Notes under the pieces: generated by a model | Database searches by the model: none | Seen by the model: only the letters and a program-made list of their open reading frames with translations | What the model was told of the DNA's origin: nothing | Position numbers and translations under genes: made by a program | Part shown: one piece after another, positions 43,776 through 52,088 of the stretch | Numbering within the stretch: position 1 is the stretch's first letter | Layout: the number at the start of each line of letters is the position of its first letter | Source of the DNA: Burkholderiaceae bacterium | GTDB lineage: Bacteria > Pseudomonadota > Gammaproteobacteria > Burkholderiales > Burkholderiaceae_E | Assembly (NCBI GenBank): GCA_016710525.1 | Contig: JADJVQ010000017.1 | Coordinates: forward strand, 119,472 to 183,471 | Length of the DNA stretch: 64,000 nucleotides | Direction: 5' to 3'

Positions 43776-45212
43776 AGCACAAGGTTCGTCACATTCATTT
43801 CGTTGGCATCGGCGGCTCCGGCATGAGCGGCATCGCCGAAGTGCTGCTGAACCTGGGTTACAAGATCAGCGGGTCGGACGCCGCCGCCAATCCGACCACA
43901 CGCCGTCTGGCCGAGCTGGGCGCTCTGGTGGTGCAGGGGCATGCCGCCGAGCACATCGACGGAGCGGATTGTGTGGTCGTCTCGACCGCGGTGCGGGGCG
44001 ACAACCCCGAGGTGATCGCGGCCCGCGCGCGCCGTGTTCCGGTGGTGCCGCGCGCGCTGATGCTGGCGGAGCTGATGAAGCTCAAGCAGGGTGTCGCGAT
44101 CGCCGGCACACACGGCAAGACCACGACCACCAGCCTGGTCGCGTCGATCCTGGCCGCCGGCGGCCTGGACCCGACCTTCGTGATCGGCGGCCGGCTGGTC
44201 AGTGCCGGCGCCAACGCGCGGCTGGGCAGCGGCGACTACATCGTGGTCGAGGCCGACGAGTCCGACGCGTCGTTCCTGAATCTCACGCCGATGATCGCGG
44301 TGATCACCAACATCGACGCCGACCACATGGAGACCTACGGCCACGACCTGGCACGGCTCAAGCAGGCGTTCGTCGAGTTCACGCAGCGGCTGCCGTTCTA
44401 TGGTGCCGCGGTGGTCTGCATCGACGACGCGAACGTACGCGAGATCCTGCCCTTCGTTTCCAAGCCGGTGATCAGTTACGGCCTGGCGCCCGAGGCTCAG
44501 TTCCGGGCGACCGACGTGCGTGCCGACGGGGCGCAGATGCGCTTCACCCTGCAGCGGGTCAACGGCGTGCGTCGCGAGCCCCTCGAGGTGGTCCTGAACA
44601 CACCCGGTGTGCACAACGTGCGCAATGCGCTGGCCGCGATCGCGGTCGCCGACGAACTGGGCGTTCCGGACGAGGCCATCCTGCGGGCGCTGGCGGAGTT
44701 CCACGGGGTGGGCCGCCGGTTCCAGCGCTATGGCGAAATCCCGGCGCGCGACGGCGGTCACTTCACGCTGATCGACGACTACGGGCATCACCCGGTCGAG
44801 ATGGACGTGACCCTGGCCGCGGCCCGCGGCGCCTTCCCCGGCCGCCGACTCGTGCTGGCGTTCCAGCCGCACCGTTTCACCCGGACCCGCGACCTGTTCG
44901 AAGACTTCGTGCGGGTGCTCTCGACCCCCCGACGCGCTGCTGCTGTCCGAGGTCTATGCCGCTGGCGAACCGCCGATCGTGGCGGCCGACGGCCGCGCGC
45001 TGGCCCGCTCGCTGCGGGTGGCTGGCCATGTCGAACCGGTGTTCGTCGAGGACATCGGCCAGATGGCGCGGGCCATTCTCGATGTCGCCCGCGACGGCGA
45101 TGTGGTGCTCTCGATGGGTGCCGGCACCATCGGCGCCGTTCCCGCGCAGGTCAAGGCGCTGGCCGCCGCGACCGCCGAAACCCTGACCGGAGGGCACGAT
45201 GGCACAGCCTGA
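43772..45212 (+). CDS. murC: UDP-MurNAc:L-alanine ligase (one frameshift)
   Basis: About 479 aa after repair. ATG 43772 opens HIHFVGIGGSGMSGIAEVL; ATP loop GTHGKTTTTSL; DEYGHHP-like motif IDDYGHHPVEMD; QPHRFTRTRDLFEDF. At 44925-44930 a run of six C (GACCCCCCGAC) shifts the frame; five C would continue with TPDALLLSEVYAAGE and read to a stop at 45210-45212. MurC is essential, so this is most likely a homopolymer sequence error. Overlaps ddl by 14 bp. Confidence 0.92.
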
Positions 45213-46155
45213 TCCGGCGGCGATGGGCAAGGTCGCGGTGCTGTTCGGCGGTCGCTCCGCCGAGCGCGAGATTTCGCTGCGCTCGGGCGGCGGCGTGCTG
45301 GCTGCGCTGCAGCGCAAGGGCGTCGATGCGCATGCGTTCGATCCTGCTGATCGTCCGATGGACGACCTGCGGCGCGAGGGCTTCGCGCGTGCCTTCATCG
45401 CGCTGCACGGCCGGTACGGAGAAGATGGCACCGTGCAGGGTGCGCTCGAACTGCTGCGCATTCCCTACACCGGCTCCGGCGTGCTGGCATCGGCCATCGC
45501 CATGGACAAGGTGCGCACCAAGGAAATCTGGGCCGCCCGCGGGCTGTCCACGCCGCCCTCGATGGTGCTGCGGCGCGGCGATGTGCTGCGCGAGGTCCCC
45601 GACCACCTGGGCCTGCCGCTGATCATGAAGCCGCCGCACGAAGGCTCGACGCTGGGCGTCAGCAAGGTGCTGGGCTACTCCGAGGTGAACGAGGCCTTCG
45701 AGACCGCGGCCCGCTACGACGACGAGGTGCTCGCCGAGGAGTTCATCGAAGGCCCCGAACTGACGGTCGCGATCCTGGGGGCAGGGCCCCAGGCGCGTGC
45801 GCTCCCGGTCATCGAGATCCGGGCGCCGGGCGGGAACTACGACTTCGAAAACAAGTACAACACGCACGATACCCAGTACTTGTGCCCGGCTCCGCTGGCG
45901 GCCGACGTGACCGATGCGGTGCAGGCGCTGGCCCTGGCCGCCTACCGGGCGATCGGCTGCGAGGGCTGGGGCCGGGTCGATCTGATGCTGCGCGCGCGCG
46001 ACAGCCAGCCCTTCCTGCTCGAGGTCAACACCTCGCCGGGCATGACCGACCACTCGCTGGTGCCGATGGCGGCCCGTGCCACCGGCCTGAGCTACGAGGA
46101 CCTGGTGCTGCAGGTGCTGGCGGGCGCCAGCCTGAAGATCGGGGGCGCCGCGTGA
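45199..46155 (+). CDS. ddl: D-alanine:D-alanine ligase
   Basis: 318 aa ATP-grasp enzyme: VLFGGRSAEREISLRSG, LHGRYGEDGTVQG, GSGVLASAIAMDK, KPPHEGSTLGV and EVNTSPGMTDHSLVP. Produces D-Ala-D-Ala for MurF. AGGGCACG precedes ATG 45199; the stop overlaps the ftsQ GTG. Confidence 0.95.
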   Translation: MAQPDPAAMGKVAVLFGGRSAEREISLRSGGGVLAALQRKGVDAHAFDPADRPMDDLRREGFARAFIALHGRYGEDGTVQGALELLRIPYTGSGVLASAIAMDKVRTKEIWAARGLSTPPSMVLRRGDVLREVPDHLGLPLIMKPPHEGSTLGVSKVLGYSEVNEAFETAARYDDEVLAEEFIEGPELTVAILGAGPQARALPVIEIRAPGGNYDFENKYNTHDTQYLCPAPLAADVTDAVQALALAAYRAIGCEGWGRVDLMLRARDSQPFLLEVNTSPGMTDHSLVPMAARATGLSYEDLVLQVLAGASLKIGGAA

Positions 46156-47021
46156 AGTTCTGGCATGACACCCGGCTGCTGAACATGCTGGCCAACGGCC
46201 TGATCGCCCTGACGCTGGCGGTGGCAGCGGGCTGCGGCGGCTGGTGGCTGGTGCAGCGGCCCGGTCATGCCTTGCGCAGTGTCTCGATCGAGGCCATGCC
46301 CGGCACCGACATGCGTCATGTGTCCTCGCTGCTGCTCGGCCAGGCGGTGCGCCAGCGCCTGAAGGGCAACTTCTTCACCGTCGACCTCGACCTGGTGCGG
46401 GCCGGCTTCGAACAGGTTCCCTGGGTGCGCCGGGCCACCGTGCGCCGAGTCTGGCCGAACCGGCTGGCCGTGTCGATCGAAGAACATCGCCCGCTTGCTC
46501 TCTGGGGCGATGGCCGGCTGCTGAACACCTTCGGCGAGCTGTACACGGCCAACCTGGCCGAGGCCGAAGAAGACGGCCCGCTGCCGCATTTTGCCGGCCC
46601 GCCCGGCAGCGAGTCGCGGGTGCTGACCCGGTATGAAGAAATGCGCCGCTGGCTCGCGCCGCTGGGCCGCACCCCGCAGGCGCTGGTGCTGTCTGCCCGT
46701 TACGCCTGGGCCGCCCAGCTCGACGACGGGACCCGGCTGATGCTCGGTCGCGATCAGGGCCTGCCGATCGAGGAGCGGGTGGGGCGCTGGGTCAGCGCGT
46801 ATCCGAGGGTCAAGGCGCGGCTGGCCGAGCGCGCGCAGATCGTCGATCTGCGCTATCCGAATGGTTTCGCCGTGCGCGCGATGGTACCGGGGCCGGCCTC
46901 GGCCAAGGTCGGCGCCGCGGGTTCGGCAGGCGCCTCGAAGGATGACACGGCGCGGCTGCCCGCCGGCGAAGGATCGGCACTGCTGGCGGCTTTCACCGAA
47001 CAGGGCGCGACGTACCCATGA
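46152..47021 (+). CDS. ftsQ: Cell division protein FtsQ
   Basis: 289 aa: short cytoplasmic N-terminus, one membrane helix (LIALTLAVAAGCGGWWL), POTRA domain (LRSVSIEAMPG ... VPWVRRATVRRVWPNRLAVSI) and beta domain. The C-terminal 45 residues are Ala/Gly rich. Scaffold for the FtsQLB divisome complex in the inner membrane. GTG start; stop overlaps ftsA. Confidence 0.92.
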   Translation: MKFWHDTRLLNMLANGLIALTLAVAAGCGGWWLVQRPGHALRSVSIEAMPGTDMRHVSSLLLGQAVRQRLKGNFFTVDLDLVRAGFEQVPWVRRATVRRVWPNRLAVSIEEHRPLALWGDGRLLNTFGELYTANLAEAEEDGPLPHFAGPPGSESRVLTRYEEMRRWLAPLGRTPQALVLSARYAWAAQLDDGTRLMLGRDQGLPIEERVGRWVSAYPRVKARLAERAQIVDLRYPNGFAVRAMVPGPASAKVGAAGSAGASKDDTARLPAGEGSALLAAFTEQGATYP

Positions 47022-48334
47022 CAACCACGGCATCGAACCGGGCTATCGGTGGCACACCGGCCGACGACAACCAGCAGCGGGAAGGCAGGCAGATAAACAA
47101 CATGGCCAGGGATTCGAATGATCTGATCGTCGGGCTCGACATCGGGACCTCGAAGATCGTCGCGATCGTCGCGCAGATGCTGCCCGACGGGCGCTACGAG
47201 ATCGTCGGTCTCGGTCAGCACGACTCGAAGGGGCTGAAGAAGGGCGTCGTGGTGAACATCGAGACCACCGTCGCCTCGATCCAGCGCGCGCTCGAAGAAG
47301 CCGAGCTGATGGCCGACTGCAAGATCAAGACCGTGTACACCGGCATTGCCGGCAGCCACATCCGCAGCTTCAACTCCAGCGGAATGGTCGCGATCAAGGA
47401 CAAGGAAGTCAGCGAGGCCGACATGGCCCGCGTGATCGAGACCGCCAAGGCGGTGAACATCCCGACCGACCAGCAGATCGTGCACGTGCTGCCCCAGGAG
47501 TTCATCATCGACGGCCAGGAGGATATCCGCGAGCCGATCGGCATGAGCGGGGTGCGCCTGGAGGTCAAGGTGCACATCGTCACCGGCGCGGTGTCGGCGG
47601 CCCAGAACATCGTCAAGTGCGTGCGGCGGTGCGGGCTGGAAGTGGCCGACCTGATCCTGCAGCCGCTCGCCTCGAGCCTGGCGGTGCTCAGCCAGGACGA
47701 GAAGGAGCTCGGCGTTGCGCTGGTCGACATCGGCGGAGGCACCACCGACATCGCGATCTTCACCGGCGGCGCGATCCGCCATACCGCGGTGATCCCGATC
47801 GCCGGCGACCAGATCACCAACGACATCGCGATGGCCCTGCGCACCCCGACGCTGGAGGCCGAAGAAATCAAGCTGCAGCACGGGCTGGCCAAGCAGGTGC
47901 TGGCCGATCCGTCCGAGCGCATCGAGGTGCCCGGGCTGGGCGATCGCGGCCCGCGCCAGCTGTCGCGCCAGGCGCTGGCCGCGGTGATCGAGCCGCGCGT
48001 CGAAGAGCTCTGTTCGCTGGTCCATCAGGTGATTCGCGAGTCCGGCTACGAAGAGCTGTTGTCCTCGGGCATCGTGGTCACCGGCGGCACCGCGCTGATG
48101 CCCGGCATGGTCGAGCTCGCCGAAGACATCTTCCTCAAGCCGGTCCGACTGGGCCTGCCCGGCTACGCGGGCGGCCTGGCCGACGTGGTGCGCAACCCGC
48201 GCTTCGCGACCGCCGTCGGGCTGCTCGAAGAGGCTCGTGCGCAGCGCCTGCGTGGACGCAAGGCCGCCGAGCAGTCCGGAAACTTCAAAGAAACGATGCG
48301 ACGAATGAAGGACTGGTTCGTGGGAAATTTCTAG
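47018..48334 (+). CDS. ftsA: Cell division protein FtsA
   Basis: 438 aa actin-like ATPase: VGLDIGTSKIVAIVAQ, SHTM domain, DIGGGTTDIAIF and VTGGTALMPGM, and the C-terminal amphipathic membrane helix (MRRMKDWFVGNF). Tethers FtsZ to the membrane. ATG 47018 overlaps the ftsQ stop, but the first 28 residues look non-conserved; ATG 47102 (ARDSNDLIVGLD) may be the true start. Confidence 0.94.
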   Translation: MTTTASNRAIGGTPADDNQQREGRQINNMARDSNDLIVGLDIGTSKIVAIVAQMLPDGRYEIVGLGQHDSKGLKKGVVVNIETTVASIQRALEEAELMADCKIKTVYTGIAGSHIRSFNSSGMVAIKDKEVSEADMARVIETAKAVNIPTDQQIVHVLPQEFIIDGQEDIREPIGMSGVRLEVKVHIVTGAVSAAQNIVKCVRRCGLEVADLILQPLASSLAVLSQDEKELGVALVDIGGGTTDIAIFTGGAIRHTAVIPIAGDQITNDIAMALRTPTLEAEEIKLQHGLAKQVLADPSERIEVPGLGDRGPRQLSRQALAAVIEPRVEELCSLVHQVIRESGYEELLSSGIVVTGGTALMPGMVELAEDIFLKPVRLGLPGYAGGLADVVRNPRFATAVGLLEEARAQRLRGRKAAEQSGNFKETMRRMKDWFVGNF

Positions 48335-48404
48335 ATGACCACGAACCCGAATTCACACCACTCCCCAACCCCAGTCCCCACGAGATAGAGAAGGAGGCCA
48401 CCCC

Positions 48405-49574
48405 ATGTCTTTCAAAATGATCGAGTCCGAAGTCGACGGTGCCGTGATCAAGGTCGTCGGCGTCGGCGGCGCTGGCGGCAATGCCGTCAACCACATGATT
48501 TCGCGCGGCGTCGAAGGCGTCGAGTTCATCGCGCTGAATACCGACCGCCAGGCATTGTCGCGATCCCAGGCCGGACGCATCATCCAGCTGGGCGACCAGG
48601 GGCTGGGCGCCGGCGCCAATCCCAACGCGGGCCGCGCCGCGGCCGAAGCGGCCGATGCCGGCATTCGCGAAGCGCTGGCCGGCGCCAACATGGTGTTCCT
48701 GACCGCGGGCATGGGCAAGGGCACCGGCACCGGCGCCTCGCCGGTGATCGCGCAGATCGCCAAGGAACTGGGCATCCTGACGGTGGGGGTGGTGACCAAG
48801 CCCTTCCACTTCGAGGGCAACCGCAAGATGCAGATCGCCGAGCAGGGGATCGATCAGCTGGTCGAACATGTCGACTCGCTGATCGTGGTGCTCAACGAGA
48901 ATCTGTTCGACGTGATGGGCGAGGACGCCAGCCTCGAGGACGCGTTCAAGCGCGCCGACGACGTGCTGCACAATGCCGTCGCCGGCATTGCCGAGATCAT
49001 CAACGTGCCGGGTCTGGTCAACGTCGACTTCGCCGACGTGCGCACGGTGATGGGCGAGCAGGGCAAGGCGATGATGGGCATCGGCGAAGCCGCCGGACTG
49101 GACCGCGCCCGCCTGGCCGCCGAGCAGGCCGTGGCCTCGCCGCTGCTCGATGGCGTCGATCTGTCGGGTGCCCGCGGCGTGATCGTCAACATCACCGCCA
49201 ACCGCAGCCTGAAACTGCGCGAGACCAACGATGTCATCAACACGATCAAGGCCTTCTGCGCCGACGACGCCACCATCATCCATGGCACGGTGTTCGACGA
49301 CGAGATGAGCGACATGCTGCGGGTCACGGTCGTGGCGACCGGCATCGGCCGCAAGGCGGCGGTCGTTCGACCGGTGCTGGTACCCACCGAAGGCCGTCGC
49401 ACCGGAACCGACGACCGGCCCACCGTGCAGGCGAACATGAACTACAACGACTACGACCAGCCGGCGGTGTGGCGCAGTCCGCGGGCGTCGGCGGCCGCTC
49501 AGGTCCAGGCGCTCGAAGAGAGCGGTGTCGAACGCCTGGACATCCCCGCATTCCTGCGCAAGCAGGCGGACTGA
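48405..49574 (+). CDS. ftsZ: Cell division GTPase FtsZ, with an altered signature loop
   Basis: 389 aa tubulin homologue that forms the Z-ring. Strong AGAAGGAGG precedes ATG 48405. GTP-binding VGVGGAGGNAVNH, synergy loop NVDFADVRTVMG, and the conserved C-terminal peptide LDIPAFLRKQAD are normal. The tubulin signature, GGGTGTG in essentially all FtsZ proteins, reads G-K-G-T-G-T-G here (GMGKGTGTGAS): codon AAG at 48717-48719 puts Lys at residue 105, aligned with E. coli Gly106, next to the Gly105 changed in ftsZ84. Otherwise a typical betaproteobacterial FtsZ with a linker of roughly 50 residues. Confidence 0.96.
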   Translation: MSFKMIESEVDGAVIKVVGVGGAGGNAVNHMISRGVEGVEFIALNTDRQALSRSQAGRIIQLGDQGLGAGANPNAGRAAAEAADAGIREALAGANMVFLTAGMGKGTGTGASPVIAQIAKELGILTVGVVTKPFHFEGNRKMQIAEQGIDQLVEHVDSLIVVLNENLFDVMGEDASLEDAFKRADDVLHNAVAGIAEIINVPGLVNVDFADVRTVMGEQGKAMMGIGEAAGLDRARLAAEQAVASPLLDGVDLSGARGVIVNITANRSLKLRETNDVINTIKAFCADDATIIHGTVFDDEMSDMLRVTVVATGIGRKAAVVRPVLVPTEGRRTGTDDRPTVQANMNYNDYDQPAVWRSPRASAAAQVQALEESGVERLDIPAFLRKQAD

Positions 49575-49819
49575 GGCGTCCTGGCCCGCCAGCCGCGGGC
49601 GGCGCCCCGGGTGGACTGCCGCCGGGCGGCGTCCAGGGGCACGGGGCGTGAGGACAGCGGGCGAGCGCTGGGGAGCGCTCGCGTTCGATGACAGGATCTC
49701 GGTCCGCCGTGGCCGGATCGAGGTCTGCTCGCTGCACAATCCACCCCGTGCACCGGGGTGGAATCGCCCCGCCGACCGGGCGCTTGACGGCGCAACCGGC
49801 AGGGTTATCCGGATCGCAC

Positions 49820-49825
49820 TAGAAT
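49820..49825 (+). promoter_or_regulatory. -10 element upstream of the peroxiredoxin gene
   Basis: TAGAAT followed by CCGGG, in the 296-bp gap after ftsZ, 45 bp before the peroxiredoxin ATG. It shares TAGAATC with pyrC and rnpB. No good -35 at 17 bp; a TTGACG at 49784 is too far. I see nothing else in the gap besides GC-rich hairpin potential. Confidence 0.45.
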
Positions 49826-49870
49826 CCGGGTCCTTCGCGACCCAACCACCAGCCCTTCCAGGAGAGACAC

Positions 49871-50374
49871 ATGACGATCAAAGTTGGCGACACCCTTCCC
49901 GAAGCGACCCTGACCGAATTCATCGAAATCGAAGGCAATGGCTGCTCGGTCGGCCCCAATGCCTTCAAAGTGGCCGATCTGGTCAAGGGCAAGAAGATCG
50001 CGCTGTTCGCGCTGCCGGGCGCTTTCACGCCCACCTGCTCGGCCCAGCACGTGCCCAGCTACCTGAAGGATTTCGACGCGCTCAAAGCCAAGGGTGTCGA
50101 CGAAATCTGGTGCATTTCGGTCAATGACGCGTTCGTGATGGGCGCCTGGGCGCGTGACCAGAAGGCCGGCGGCAAGGTTCGCATGTTCGGTGATGGCAGC
50201 GCCGACTTCACCAAGAAGGTCGGCCTCGAGCTCGATCTGACCGCGCGCGGCATGGGTGTCCGCTCGCAGCGTTATTCGATGCTGGTCGACAACGGCGTGG
50301 TCAAGCAGCTCAACGTCGAGGCCCCCGGCAAATTCGAAGTCTCGGGCGCCGATACGATTCTCAAGCAGCTGTAA
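49871..50374 (+). CDS. Prx5-type peroxiredoxin
   Basis: 167 aa. Peroxidatic Cys56 in PGAFTPTCSAQHVPSY, and the conserved Arg in GMGVRSQRYSM. Prx5/AhpE-like, usually glutaredoxin or thioredoxin dependent; reduces peroxides in the cytoplasm. CAGGAGAGACAC precedes the ATG. Placed between ftsZ and lpxC, as in other Burkholderiales (recalled, not checked). Confidence 0.92.
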   Translation: MTIKVGDTLPEATLTEFIEIEGNGCSVGPNAFKVADLVKGKKIALFALPGAFTPTCSAQHVPSYLKDFDALKAKGVDEIWCISVNDAFVMGAWARDQKAGGKVRMFGDGSADFTKKVGLELDLTARGMGVRSQRYSMLVDNGVVKQLNVEAPGKFEVSGADTILKQL

Positions 50375-50390
50375 AACGCGACCGGCGAGG

Positions 50391-50396
50391 TACGAT
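50391..50396 (+). promoter_or_regulatory. -10-like TACGAT immediately upstream of lpxC
   Basis: TACGAT ends 6 nt before the lpxC ATG at 50403; no Shine-Dalgarno sequence follows. Predicts a transcript starting at or beside the start codon. No clear -35. Confidence 0.45.
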
Positions 50397-50402
50397 TCCC
50401 CC

Positions 50403-51332
50403 ATGATGCGGCAACGGACCATCAAGACGCTGGTGTCGACCACCGGCGTGGGCATGCATTCGGGCCAGCGGGTCGAGCTCACGCTTCGGCCCGCCGCCGC
50501 CAACACGGGCATCGTGTTTCGCCGTACCGATCTCGATCCTCCGGTCGACATTCCCGCTCTTGCCGAGCGGGTGACCGACACCCGGATGGCGTCGACGCTG
50601 AGCGCCGCCGACAGCGGCCCGGGCGCGCTCGTCAAGGTGGCCACGGTCGAGCATCTGATGTCGGCGCTGGCCGGCCTGGGCATCGACAACCTGTATGTCG
50701 ACGTCACCGCGGCCGAGATCCCGATTCTCGACGGCTCGGCCGGATCGTTCGTTTTCCTGATCCAGTCTGCGGGGCTGGTCGAGCAATCCGCTCCCAAACG
50801 GTTCATCCGCGTGCTCGAAACCGTCGAGGTCCGGGACGGCGACAAGTGGGTGCGCCTCGAGCCGCATTTTGGTTTTTCACTCGATTTCACCATCGATTTC
50901 GGCCATCCCGCCATCGATGTCACCGGTCAGCGCGTCCACGTCGACTTCGCCGACACCTCGTACGTCCGCGAGATCGCCCGGGCCCGCACCTTCGGATTCG
51001 TCCAGGATGTCGAGGCACTGCGCTCGGTCGGCCTGGCCCAGGGCGGCAGCTTCGAGAACGCGATCGTCATGGACGAATACCGCGTGCTCAACGGCGATGG
51101 ACTCCGCTATGACGACGAATTCGTCAAACACAAGATTCTCGACGCCATCGGCGATCTGTATTGCATCGGTCATCCGATGCTGGCCGCCTACAGCGCGCAC
51201 AAGTCCGGCCACGCACTGAACAACCGGCTGCTGCGCGAACTGCTTGCGCGCGCCAGCGCCTGGGAGTGGGCCACCTTCAGCCAGCGCCGCGAGGCGCCCC
51301 GGCTGTTCGCCCACGACTGGCGCTACGCCTGA
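50403..51332 (+). CDS. lpxC: UDP-3-O-acyl-N-acetylglucosamine deacetylase
   Basis: 309 aa zinc deacetylase committing lipid A synthesis. STTGVGMHSG, zinc ligand VEHLMSALAGLGID, RARTFGFVQDVE, and KHKILDAIGDLYCIG with the second His and Asp ligands. ATG 50403 or 50406. Cytoplasmic. A -10-like box lies 6 nt upstream. Confidence 0.95.
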   Translation: MMRQRTIKTLVSTTGVGMHSGQRVELTLRPAAANTGIVFRRTDLDPPVDIPALAERVTDTRMASTLSAADSGPGALVKVATVEHLMSALAGLGIDNLYVDVTAAEIPILDGSAGSFVFLIQSAGLVEQSAPKRFIRVLETVEVRDGDKWVRLEPHFGFSLDFTIDFGHPAIDVTGQRVHVDFADTSYVREIARARTFGFVQDVEALRSVGLAQGGSFENAIVMDEYRVLNGDGLRYDDEFVKHKILDAIGDLYCIGHPMLAAYSAHKSGHALNNRLLRELLARASAWEWATFSQRREAPRLFAHDWRYA

Positions 51333-51365
51333 GTCCCGCCGGGGCTCCTGGCCGTCGCGCATCCC

Positions 51366-51542
51366 ATGCTGGCTTTCCGGCTGCTGCTGATCCTCACTGC
51401 CGCGGCGATCGCGATCTGCGCGGCCGGATATCTGCTCGGCGGCGATCGCCGCTACCTGCGCTGGGCGGTCAAGATTCTCCAGCTGGCGGGCGCCGCCGGC
51501 CTCGTCTTCTTCGCGGTTCTGATGCTCGAGCGGCTCGCCTGA
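51366..51542 (+). CDS. Small two-helix membrane protein
   Basis: 58 aa with two predicted membrane helices (LLLILTAAAIAICAAGYLL and LAGAAGLVFFAVLMLERL) separated by a short basic loop (GGDRRYLRWAVK). Begins 33 bp after lpxC on the same strand. No family recognised; coding potential is supported by composition and position and by hydrophobic codon pattern. Could be an envelope accessory protein. Confidence 0.6.
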   Translation: MLAFRLLLILTAAAIAICAAGYLLGGDRRYLRWAVKILQLAGAAGLVFFAVLMLERLA

Positions 51543-51608
51543 GCGGGGGCCGACCCGGCTGCCCGATGGCGCTGCGTCGCGGGGCGGCCGGCGCGTCGCC
51601 AGCCGGGC

Positions 51609-52064
51609 TCAGCCCGGCGGGCTGGACTGGTGACGCAGCAATCTGGCGAGAGCCTGCTTCAAAGCGCCGGCCGGTGTTTCGCGGGCCAGCGCATCCAGGC
51701 GGATCAGTGCGCTGGCCGGAATCGGCGCCCGCGGCACGGGGATGGGCGCCGGTGGCGCACCCGAAGCCGGTTGCGGCCGAAATCGGATTCGCTTAACCTT
51801 CCACCCCCGCGAGACGAGTTCCGAGATCAGGCTGGGTTCGAGCTGTCGCAGCTTGGCCGCCGCCGCCGCACCGGGTGTCGCCACCTTCAGGCTGCCCTCG
51901 TCGTCGAGTTCAAGCGGGATCAGACCGGGTAGCGGCGAAATCGCCGCTAGAGCGGCCTGCAGGGCAACCAGCCGTTCAGCCTGCAGCGCCAGTTGCCGGC
52001 AGTTCGGATCGTTTCCCAGCCAGGCATACACCGGGCGGGCGGAATCCGGGACGCGGGTGGCCAT
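51609..52064 (-). CDS. DUF721 / DciA-like protein
   Basis: 151 aa from ATG 52064; an upstream ATG at 52109 would overlap the divergent peptidase gene by 21 bp. Pattern WLGNDPNCRQLALQAERLVALQAAL then a KH-like region with LKVATPGAAAAAKLRQLEPSLISELVSRG fits DUF721, whose members include the replicative-helicase operator DciA. The C-terminus is Pro rich. Likely acts with DnaB, by family. Confidence 0.75.
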   Translation of the reverse strand: MATRVPDSARPVYAWLGNDPNCRQLALQAERLVALQAALAAISPLPGLIPLELDDEGSLKVATPGAAAAAKLRQLEPSLISELVSRGWKVKRIRFRPQPASGAPPAPIPVPRAPIPASALIRLDALARETPAGALKQALARLLRHQSSPPG

Positions 52065-52088
52065 ATGCGCAGCATTCGGGGGAGTTGA

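Noticed and set aside
49784..49825. TTGACG at 49784 as -35 for the peroxiredoxin promoter
   Set aside because: Spacer to TAGAAT is 30 bp, too long for sigma-70.
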